A stretch of DNA of 5,937 nt from Cytophagales bacterium (lineage in GTDB: Bacteria > Bacteroidota > Bacteroidia > Cytophagales > Amoebophilaceae): the NCBI GenBank assembly GCA_022360235.1, contig JAKSDE010000062.1, positions 1-5,937 on the forward strand, in the 5' to 3' direction. The notes beneath the pieces were generated by a model. It worked only from the letters and a program-made list of their open reading frames with translations. It had not been told where the DNA came from and ran no database searches. Of this stretch, positions 1 to 5,707 are shown piece after piece. Within the stretch, counting starts at the first letter, position 1; every line of letters starts with the position of its first letter. A program made the translations under genes and the position numbers.

Positions 1-157
1 AGCTAGCTGTACTCATTTTTAGGTACTAAAATACAATACTCAATCCAAACTGTTTTACTATATCTTTATCAATTTACGGCCGCAAGCCTTTGTTTCAGCG
101 AGGGGGTGAAAGGTCTATACATTTCTATTGACTCCCTATTCTTGAGGGTGCCACGCA
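1..157. other. Non-coding flank downstream of htpG
   Basis: This is the stretch beyond the htpG stop codon up to the window edge. I see no credible coding frame. It holds a few short palindromes (AGCTAGCT at the very edge, CGGCCG near 78) and a weak 5-bp TTTCA/TGAAA inverted repeat near 92-110. Read on the minus strand (the htpG direction), none of these forms a strong GC stem followed by a T-run, so I do not call a terminator. The htpG transcript may end here or beyond the window. Confidence 0.5.
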
Positions 158-1957
158 TCACGTTGATACTAGCTCGACACTCCTTTGAATAAAATTAGTT
201 AAGGCTGTACCATTGAGCATGTTTTGAGAAAGCAGGGCTAAATCATAAGCTTGTCGAGCAATATTTAATTGTTCTTCTTCTTTTTTCGTTCGGAGCATTT
301 TACTAGCAAGTGAATGATTGGCATTAATAGTTACATTAAGTTGTGGGGGAAGTTCTCCTCCTCTAAACGTTGTTTTTGACATAGCCTGCATTCTCTGCAT
401 AAACTCAGGGATAGTAATTGTTACGGGTAATTCGTCTGTTGGCATCGCGCCTACTGTCCAGTTAATGTTCTTATGCGTGATAGCCTTTTGGTAGATGGCT
501 TGTAAATTCTTTTGTTCTTCCGCAGAAAGCACACTTTCCTGGTTTTCAGCTTTGTCGATCAGCTGATCGACAGTATGGGCATCTACCCTTTTTAGACTCA
601 CTTTTTCGATTTTTTGCTCTAAAAAACCAAGGAAGTGAGTATCAATAGGACTATCAAACTTCAGTACGTCATAGGCATACCGTTTACAAGATTGAATATA
701 CATATCTTGTTTAGCTGGCTCAGTAGCGTATAGCATCACCAGCTCTTTATTTTTGTCTGTCTGATTAGCTTTAATCTTTTCTCTGTATTCTTCGATCGTA
801 AAATATTGGTTCTCTATATTCTTCAGCAAAGCAAAGCTCTTTGCTTTTTCATAAAATTTATCTTCAGATATCATCCCATACTTCACAAAGAGGCCTATAT
901 GATTCCATTTTTCTTCATAAGCTTTTCGATCTTTCTTGAAGAGTTCTGCTAGCTTATCTGCTACTTTTTTAGCAATGTAGGTATTAATCTTTTTTACATT
1001 GCTATCTGCCTGCAAAAAGCTTCGTGAAACATTGAGGGGAATATCGGGCGAATCGAGTACACCATGCAAGAGCATAAAAAATTTTGGTACAATATCTTTT
1101 ACTTCATCGGTAATAAATACTTGCTTAGAATAAAGCTGAATCTTGTTTTGCTGCTGTTCGAAGTCGTCTTTAATTTTAGGAAAGTAAAGAATACCTGTTA
1201 AATTAAATGGATAGTCTGCATTAAGATGAATCCAGAAAAGGGGATCGTCAGCAAATGGATAAAGCGTTTTATAAAAGTTCAAGTAATCTTCATCTTTTAA
1301 CGCATGAGGCGAATTTGTCCACAGGGGGGTGGTATGGTTAACTACTTTCCCCTCAAACTCAATTTCGATAGGCAAGAATTTACAATATTTATCTAAAATG
1401 CGTTGGATGCTGGCTTTGGCTAAAAATTCTTTTGAATCGTCAGCAACATGGAGGACAACATCTGTCCCTACTTCTTTTTTGACTGTTTTGGTAATCTCAA
1501 AGGTGGTTGTACCATCACAACTCCATCGCGCTGCTTCTGCATCTTGTTGATAGGACTTGGTAATAATTTCTACTTTGTTAGCAACCATAAAGGCTGAGTA
1601 AAATCCTAAGCCGAAAAAGCCTATGATCTGCTGGTCTTTGTCTTTATATTTTTCTACAAACTCTGTGGCGCCTGAGAAAGCGATCTGGTTGATGTATTTC
1701 TTGATTTCATCGGCTGTCATACCTACCCCTTGATCACTTATGGTAATAGTCTTCAGCTTTTCATTAACAGCAATCTTAATTTTCCCAGTTTCTCCTTCAT
1801 ATATACCCATCGAAGCTAGTTGTTTCAATTTTTGGGTGGCATCGACTGCGTTAGCTACTAGCTCTCTTAAAAAGACTTCATGATCTGCATACAAGAATTT
1901 TTTGATGATGGGAAAAATATTTTCTGTATGGATTGATATAGTTCCTTTTTCTTCCAT
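158..1957 (-). CDS. htpG: Molecular chaperone HtpG (bacterial Hsp90)
   Basis: HtpG is a cytoplasmic homodimeric ATP-dependent chaperone that remodels client proteins with the DnaK system. The 599-aa frame is complete and close to the usual 600-630 aa of bacterial HtpG. The N-terminal GHKL ATPase domain (about 1-215) shows every nucleotide-site motif: FLRELVANAVDA at 29-40 with catalytic E32 and Mg-binding N36, DQGVGM at 75-80, the GFFGLGFYSAF lid/glycine motif at 113-123, and GTDVVL at 164-169. The middle domain (about 220-470) has the PLWTNSP segment and the catalytic-loop arginine R312 in LNVSRSFLQ. The C-terminal dimerisation domain ends in an amphipathic helix (about 570-599). There is no MEEVD tail, as expected for a bacterial member. 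The ATG at 1955-1957 places the conserved N-terminus correctly; an A-rich leader without Shine-Dalgarno precedes it, as is common in Bacteroidota. It is transcribed divergently from the injection-system genes and is probably functionally independent of them. No missing key residue or frameshift was seen. Confidence 0.97.
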   Translation of the reverse strand: MEEKGTISIHTENIFPIIKKFLYADHEVFLRELVANAVDATQKLKQLASMGIYEGETGKIKIAVNEKLKTITISDQGVGMTADEIKKYINQIAFSGATEFVEKYKDKDQQIIGFFGLGFYSAFMVANKVEIITKSYQQDAEAARWSCDGTTTFEITKTVKKEVGTDVVLHVADDSKEFLAKASIQRILDKYCKFLPIEIEFEGKVVNHTTPLWTNSPHALKDEDYLNFYKTLYPFADDPLFWIHLNADYPFNLTGILYFPKIKDDFEQQQNKIQLYSKQVFITDEVKDIVPKFFMLLHGVLDSPDIPLNVSRSFLQADSNVKKINTYIAKKVADKLAELFKKDRKAYEEKWNHIGLFVKYGMISEDKFYEKAKSFALLKNIENQYFTIEEYREKIKANQTDKNKELVMLYATEPAKQDMYIQSCKRYAYDVLKFDSPIDTHFLGFLEQKIEKVSLKRVDAHTVDQLIDKAENQESVLSAEEQKNLQAIYQKAITHKNINWTVGAMPTDELPVTITIPEFMQRMQAMSKTTFRGGELPPQLNVTINANHSLASKMLRTKKEEEQLNIARQAYDLALLSQNMLNGTALTNFIQRSVELVST

Positions 1958-2048
1958 TTTTAGTCAAACTTTAAATTTTGTTACCTTGCCTTCGCTTATA
2001 TCAAAATCTATTCCACATCACTTAGATCTGGTGAAAATAAAAACAAAG

Positions 2049-2063
2049 ATGTCATGATGACAT
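2049..2063. promoter_or_regulatory. Perfect palindrome ATGTCATGATGACAT, possible operator upstream of htpG
   Basis: Two 7-base arms (ATGTCAT / ATGACAT) match perfectly around a single central G. The site lies about 92 bases upstream of the htpG start codon, where a dimeric regulator could act. It matches neither the CIRCE heat-shock operator (TTAGCACTC-N9-GAGTGCTAA) nor any operator I can name. A perfect 15-base palindrome is suggestive, but in AT-rich DNA it may be coincidental. Confidence 0.3.
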
Positions 2064-2101
2064 GATTGCTGTATTCGAGTTCTGAGTTCTGAGTTGTGTG
2101 T

Positions 2102-2171
2102 CCAGCAAAGGCTGGTGTTTTCAGCAGGAAATAGACCTGCCAGGTTAAAAGTCCCAAACCTGTAGCTTGGG
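2102..2171. other. Cluster of three short hairpins
   Basis: Close-packed perfect inverted repeats were read directly from the sequence: CCAGC-(AAAG)-GCTGG at 2102-2115, GCAGG-(7)-CCTGC at 2124-2140, and CAGGTT-(10)-AACCTG at 2141-2162. The last competes with CCCAA-(9)-TTGGG at 2153-2171. The stems are 5-6 bp, so each alone is weak; the density is what stands out. They may be the folded body of a small RNA or part of the surrounding repeat. No downstream T-run supports a terminator. Confidence 0.3.
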
Positions 2172-2215
2172 TAGCAGCATGGCCAGAAATCAAGAGGTTG
2201 AAGCCTACCGACAAA

Positions 2216-2232
2216 CTCACCTTTAGGGTGAG
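2216..2232. other. Hairpin CTCACC-TTTAG-GGTGAG
   Basis: A perfect 6-bp stem with a 5-base loop lies inside the inverted-repeat-bounded segment. No T-run follows on either strand, so it is not a convincing intrinsic terminator. It may contribute to a folded RNA or repeat structure. Confidence 0.3.
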
Positions 2233-2384
2233 GCGAAGTATTAGGTCGTAGGGAAAACGAACACATAGGGGGCCTCGAAAACTCTAGCCCGCGGCCCGGG
2301 GGTGAAGACAACATGTTCCTACCTACCCGAGTTCTGAATAACAGTTATTAGCATCTGTGTATATACAAAAAGTATCAATCTCGT

Positions 2385-2413
2385 CCCTCTCAATGACGTC
2401 AGGGATTGGAGGG
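2385..2413. other. Bulged hairpin CCCTC(t)CAAT / ATTGGAGGG
   Basis: Nine base pairs with one bulged T (2390) enclose a 10-base loop. The 8-base palindrome TGACGTCA (2394-2401) overlaps the loop side. It sits just inside the right inverted-repeat end. It is the strongest stem in the intergenic region but has no adjoining T-tract, so I do not call it a terminator. Confidence 0.35.
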
Positions 2414-2460
2414 CTAACTCGAAACTCAGAACTCGAAATCTTTTAACGCTATTTTTCAAA

Positions 2461-2515
2461 AGCAAAAAAATTTTTTCTTAATTTACTTGCTTTTATTAAT
2501 ATTGTAGTTTATAAT
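2461..2515 (+). promoter_or_regulatory. Candidate promoter for the injection-system operon
   Basis: TTGCTT at 2487-2492 and a perfect TATAAT at 2510-2515 are separated by exactly 17 bases. An A7T6 tract at 2464-2476 sits where an UP-element would lie. This would start transcription near 2522 and give a leader of about 150 bases before the first gene. Two cautions apply. Bacteroidota primary promoters usually follow a different consensus (TTTG near -33, TAnnTTTG near -7), which I could not place here. The DNA is also so AT-rich that -10-like matches are expected; a weaker TTGATA-N17-TAAGAT pair occurs at 2539-2567. Confidence 0.35.
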
Positions 2516-2672
2516 TGTATCTATAACTTATAGCACTATTGATAGATACCTTATAGTTACTTAAGATTATAAAATTATATAAGAAAAAATAGCATATAAA
2601 TCAATTGTAAATAAAAAATGCAATGATAGTAAGAAACGACATCAGTGAACCTAGTTTAACCTATAGTGTACC

Positions 2673-3248
2673 ATGCTTGATCGCTGCCTAAATGTTATCC
2701 TTACCGAAATTAATAGCTATATCCATACTAAAGGAAAAGAAGGGGATAGTAGCGATGACAAAGTAATAGTGGCGGACTTAGCCAGCCAAGAGGGGGTAGG
2801 TGATAGTACAAGAGAAAATAAAATAATTATGAGCCTCGTAAATATTTCAAAAGAAGAGCTAGGAAGTAATGCCAAACAATACATTCCACAAGGGAACGGA
2901 TACATTGCCAAAAATCCACCTCTAACCTTTAGCTTATATATACTCTTTTCCAATTATTTCAAATCACGACAGCTATTAGAGGGGTTAGGTTACCTATCTA
3001 TGGTCATCGCCTTCTTTCAATCAAAAAACCACTTTACTGTCCAAAACACTCCTTCGCTCCAGGAAAATGAGCTAGACAATATATCCGTTGAGTTGATTGA
3101 ACTAAGTGCCCAAGAAAAAAGCAGTTTATGGGGCTATCTAGGAGTAAAATACCTACCCTCGGTGCTCTACAAGGTCGGCATAATTCCTATTGAAGATGAT
3201 ATGTTTGTTAAGGAAGTATCTACAGTCGAAGACATTATTATTCAATGA
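2673..3248 (+). CDS. DUF4255/Pvc16 N-terminal-domain protein, putative tail terminator (cap) of a contractile injection system
   Basis: This is a 191-aa protein of the family found in the Afp16/Pvc16 cap proteins of extracellular contractile injection systems, which cap the head-distal end of tube and sheath and set their length. Family-like features are NPPLTFSLYILFSNYF (81-96), LSMVIAFFQ (108-116) and the C-terminal LWGYLGVKYLPSVLYKVG (152-169). The start is the first ATG after an in-frame TAG at 2664-2666; there is no Shine-Dalgarno. The frame ends 6 bases before the next gene, implying co-transcription. At 191 aa it seems to consist of the DUF4255 domain alone, shorter than Afp16/Pvc16 as I recall them (near 300 aa). 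A polar, low-complexity stretch (about 20-50) rich in Asp, Ser and Glu interrupts the N-terminal part. The family call is from recognised sequence patterns; the cap role is inferred from homologues and from the adjacent sheath gene. Confidence 0.82.
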   Translation: MLDRCLNVILTEINSYIHTKGKEGDSSDDKVIVADLASQEGVGDSTRENKIIMSLVNISKEELGSNAKQYIPQGNGYIAKNPPLTFSLYILFSNYFKSRQLLEGLGYLSMVIAFFQSKNHFTVQNTPSLQENELDNISVELIELSAQEKSSLWGYLGVKYLPSVLYKVGIIPIEDDMFVKEVSTVEDIIIQ

Positions 3249-3254
3249 ACTATT

Positions 3255-4106
3255 ATGGCTTTCTCTTTAAAATTATTTAAAATCAATTTTTACAATACGT
3301 ATTATAAGGAGGGCGTATGCCATGACTTCTCTTTAATTCCAGCTGAAGAAAGCCAACAATGGATGGAGCGGTATCGTATGAAGCTTGTGGCCCAGCCAGG
3401 ATACTTTGAAGTCTGCTGGCTAACAGCCAACTTAACAGCGCCTCTTCAATGCTTGCAAACCAAAATAGCTGAAAAGAAACTCACTTTCTTTTTAATACTA
3501 AAGAATCCCTACCTAGTAAATTTCTCAGCATTGAATATTAACCAGGAAGAAGCCAAGACTTACTACTTTCATAACTTACGCGACCCAGCAAGCTTACAAG
3601 GAGAAGAATATGTATCTGATGCTGATAAAATACCTATTAACAAAGTAAATAACTATCCAACTAAACCTGGCAAGGCCATCTTTGGTATAGTTGACATCTA
3701 TCTAGAACAATGGTGGAAAGCGCATAAGGGGGTAGAAGAAAAGCTACCTGTTAATTACAATATTCGTTTCAAAGCAAGGGAGACAACCTGGCGATACTGT
3801 GTGATTGACACTAAACAACGCTTCAAAAATTTTATGAAGATTGTGGGAGGGCAGAAAGACAACCATTTTACCACAAGGACCATGACAAACGGGAGGGGTG
3901 AAAAAATGCACGTATTTGAGTCAACCAAACCTTTGCCGTGGGTCGATAAACCGGATCATTTTTTTTCATTAGAAATAGATAAAGCAGAAGACCGCTCCTC
4001 TCAAAAGAAGTTACTTATAGAAACATTACCGCCTCCTGCGGTCGACTCCTTGAAAAGAGAGGTACAAGGTAAAAACTTTTATAGTGAAATTTTTATATAT
4101 GTTTAA
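3255..4106 (+). CDS. Uncharacterised protein between cap and sheath genes
   Basis: I do not recognise a named family in this 283-aa protein. It has no signal peptide, no convincing membrane segment and no enzyme motif. Aromatic and basic residues are frequent. Notable stretches are an N-terminal MAFSLKLFKINFY, YYFHNLRDP at 103-111, TKPGKAIFGIVDIYLEQWW at 136-154, FKARETTWRY at 172-181, a PLPWVDKPDHFFSLE strand-like segment at 226-240, a Pro-rich LPPPAVDSL at 258-266, and a C-terminus ending SEIFIYV. The alternation of hydrophobic and polar residues suggests a mainly beta-strand fold. It starts 6 bases after the DUF4255 gene and ends 17 bases before the sheath gene, so it is very likely co-expressed and probably part of, or an assembly factor for, the same machine. 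A structural, cap-accessory or anchoring role would all fit; none is shown by the sequence. Confidence 0.8.
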   Translation: MAFSLKLFKINFYNTYYKEGVCHDFSLIPAEESQQWMERYRMKLVAQPGYFEVCWLTANLTAPLQCLQTKIAEKKLTFFLILKNPYLVNFSALNINQEEAKTYYFHNLRDPASLQGEEYVSDADKIPINKVNNYPTKPGKAIFGIVDIYLEQWWKAHKGVEEKLPVNYNIRFKARETTWRYCVIDTKQRFKNFMKIVGGQKDNHFTTRTMTNGRGEKMHVFESTKPLPWVDKPDHFFSLEIDKAEDRSSQKKLLIETLPPPAVDSLKREVQGKNFYSEIFIYV

Positions 4107-4123
4107 CTTAAATCTTAAAATCA

Positions 4124-5653
4124 ATGCCTGAGAACTTAAAAACACCCGGCGTTTATGTCGTCGAGAAAGATACCGGTGCCAATGTTGTGGTTCAGGTGTC
4201 AACTGCTGTGCCTGCCTTTATCGGTTTTACTGAAGGTGCAGAAATTAATGGTAAGTCTTTTCACATGAAACCAGTGCATGTATCATCGCTTTCTGAATTT
4301 GAAACATTCTTCGGAAAGGCACCTGTACCCGTGTTTGAAGTTAAAGAAGGTGATGCTTCTAACAGAGACATCACTATGAAGGGCAAGTCCTATGTTTTAG
4401 AGCAAGACGCCAATTCAAACTTTTATCTTTACAATAGCTTGAAGCTATTCTTTGACAATGGGGGGGCCGACTGTTACATCATATCGATTGGACAATATGG
4501 TGACGCTGAAAAGCCGGTAGAGATAACGCCAGATGCTTTTAAACAAGGAATCGATATCCTCGGAGGGGAAGAAACACCTACGATGCTCCTCATGCCAGAT
4601 TCTTTACTATTAAACGAAGAAGATAGCACTTACTATGCCGTTCAAACGTATGCATTGCAACACTGTGCCAAGTACATGAACAAAGTAGCCTTATTTGATG
4701 TCTGGGGAAGTCATGAGCCACTACCCCCAGAGGAAGACAAGAATAAGTATGTAACACGATTCCGTGAGAACATTGGGTTAGACAACCTAAGTTACGGAGC
4801 GGCTTACTACCCGTGGCTAAGAACTAACATCATCCAAGCCAATAGCCTGGGTTATCGAAATTTTAACTTAGACGCTTTGGACAAGGTGCTCCAAGAAGCG
4901 CATAAGCCCATCTTAGAGAACCTAAAGGGTGCAGAAAAAGAAAAAGAGAAAAAGTATTGGGATGCAGGTCTGAAAAATGCGAGTCAAGAATATAAGCTGT
5001 TGCGCAAAACAGTAGCAGACAAGCTCAACGTACTACCCGCATCTCCGGCGATGGCTGGCTTGTATACAAGAACTGACAAAGCCAGAGGAGTATGGATAGC
5101 ACCTGCCAACCAAAATCTAAACTCTGTGATTGCACCTGCCATTAAGATTACCCACGAAGACCAAGAATCTTTGAATGTAGATGCCTTGAGTGGGAAATCT
5201 ATCAATGCTATACGCGCCTTCAAAGGTAGAGGCGCTGCGATTGTGTGGGGAGCAAGAACATTAGCAGGAAATAGCCCAGAATGGCGCTATATTAATGTGA
5301 GGCGACTATTTATCGTGATTGAGCAGTCTGTGAAGAATGCTGCGTTTAACGTAGTATTCAGACCCAACGTGCCTGTCACATGGGCGGTCGTAAGAGGGAT
5401 GATTAATAACTTCCTAACGAACTTATGGAGGCAAGGTGCTTTGGTAGGTGCTAGTCCAACAGAGGCATTCAGTGTGGCGTGCGGCTTGGGCGACACCATG
5501 ACGCAAGAAGATATCAATGAAGGAATCATGCGTATCCAGGTGAAAGCGGCTGCTTCTAGACCTGCTGAATTCATCGTTATCACCTTTGAACAAAAAATGG
5601 GAGGGGAAGAAGGCGGTACTGAAGAAGGCAGTGGGGAAGAAGGCGGAGAATAA
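4124..5653 (+). CDS. Phage-type contractile tail sheath protein
   Basis: This is the contractile outer sheath subunit of a phage-tail-like injection system; its stored energy drives the inner tube through a target membrane. The 509-aa protein has the usual sheath layout: N-terminal TPGVYVVEKDTG (7-18) followed by VPAFIGFTEGA (29-39), YLYNSLKLFFDNGGADCYIIS (101-121), GLYTRTDKARGVWIAPAN (312-329), GRGAAIVWGARTL (368-380), WRYINVRRLF (387-396) and the conserved C-terminal core up to about 490. It is a single chain, unlike the two-subunit TssB/TssC sheath of classical T6SS, and resembles Afp/Pvc and T6SSiv sheaths. A Lys/Glu-rich insert lies at about 264-280. The last 17 residues after M492 are Gly and Glu with one Thr and one Ser, containing a triple pentapeptide repeat. 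The start ATG follows an A-rich leader, as in the neighbouring genes. Family assignment is secure; the exact system type is not. Confidence 0.95.
   Translation: MPENLKTPGVYVVEKDTGANVVVQVSTAVPAFIGFTEGAEINGKSFHMKPVHVSSLSEFETFFGKAPVPVFEVKEGDASNRDITMKGKSYVLEQDANSNFYLYNSLKLFFDNGGADCYIISIGQYGDAEKPVEITPDAFKQGIDILGGEETPTMLLMPDSLLLNEEDSTYYAVQTYALQHCAKYMNKVALFDVWGSHEPLPPEEDKNKYVTRFRENIGLDNLSYGAAYYPWLRTNIIQANSLGYRNFNLDALDKVLQEAHKPILENLKGAEKEKEKKYWDAGLKNASQEYKLLRKTVADKLNVLPASPAMAGLYTRTDKARGVWIAPANQNLNSVIAPAIKITHEDQESLNVDALSGKSINAIRAFKGRGAAIVWGARTLAGNSPEWRYINVRRLFIVIEQSVKNAAFNVVFRPNVPVTWAVVRGMINNFLTNLWRQGALVGASPTEAFSVACGLGDTMTQEDINEGIMRIQVKAAASRPAEFIVITFEQKMGGEEGGTEEGSGEEGGE
5606..5650 (+). repeat. Three tandem 15-base units encoding EEGGT-EEGSG-EEGGE
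   Basis: Each unit begins GAAGAAGGC and is followed by six variable bases (5606-5620, 5621-5635, 5636-5650). They encode residues 495-509 of the sheath protein and end immediately before its stop codon. Identity is highest in the first nine bases of each unit. The array looks like a recent in-frame expansion, or a low-complexity tail kept by selection for acidity and flexibility. Confidence 0.85.
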
Positions 5654-5707
5654 GCAACAACAGTACAGACTTAAATAAAATGGTTAAACTCAAAATATTT
5701 ACACCAC

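Larger units (their letters stand above)
2074..2437. repeat. 364-base segment bounded by 22-base inverted repeats (MITE-like or intergenic repeat)
   Basis: The left end at 2074-2095 begins TTCGAGTTCTGAGTT. The reverse complement of 2416-2437 begins with the same 15 bases, and the two 22-base ends agree at 20 positions. The left end is itself a short tandem of the heptamer GAGTTCT, and a third partial copy (CGAGTTCTGA) sits at 2328-2337. Between the ends lie several short hairpins but no coding gene. The arrangement resembles a non-autonomous mobile element or a dispersed intergenic repeat. I see no clear target-site duplication outside the ends, so mobility is inference. Heptad repeats of this kind are, as far as I recall, frequent between Bacteroidota genes, which favours a genome-wide repeat over a single-locus feature. 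Confidence 0.45.
1958..2672. other. 715-base divergent intergenic region
   Basis: This gap separates htpG (leftward) from the injection-system operon (rightward) and should hold both promoters. It has two unlike halves. Roughly 2074-2437 is of moderate GC with local GC-rich patches (around 2270-2303), several short hairpins and a bounding inverted repeat. From about 2441 to 2672 the sequence is strongly AT-rich with A- and T-tracts. Minus-strand open frames in the first half start from a GC-rich patch and translate repeat units, so I treat them as chance. I see no tRNA, rRNA or CRISPR structure. Confidence 0.7.

Noticed and set aside
80..155. Weak inverted repeats after htpG as a terminator
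   Set aside because: Stems are only 4-5 bp and no U-run follows in the htpG direction.
1329..1550. Plus-strand open frame antisense to htpG
   Set aside because: It mirrors the strongly conserved htpG coding sequence, and its product is Ser/Thr-rich without domain signs.
2008..2220. 70-codon minus-strand open frame overlapping the previous one in another frame
   Set aside because: It lies inside the same repeat segment, has no leader and no recognisable protein pattern.
2018..2314. 98-codon open frame on the minus strand in the intergenic region
   Set aside because: The translation contains the heptamer repeat read as NSELRT, has Cys/Pro/Trp-rich composition unlike the real genes, overlaps the hairpins and inverted repeat, and matches no family I know.
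2385..2413. Bulged hairpin read as an intrinsic terminator
   Set aside because: No T-tract adjoins it on either strand, and no gene ends nearby in either direction.
1958..2672. tRNA, small-RNA family, CRISPR or CIRCE element
   Set aside because: I found no cloverleaf arms with a T-loop motif, no regularly spaced repeats, and no TTAGCACTC-type arms.
2717..2953. Minus-strand open frame antisense to the DUF4255 gene
   Set aside because: It is a shadow of a real plus-strand gene, with low-complexity Ser/Leu composition.
4984..5583. Two minus-strand open frames antisense to the sheath gene
   Set aside because: Both lie wholly inside the best-conserved part of the sheath gene and encode no recognisable protein.
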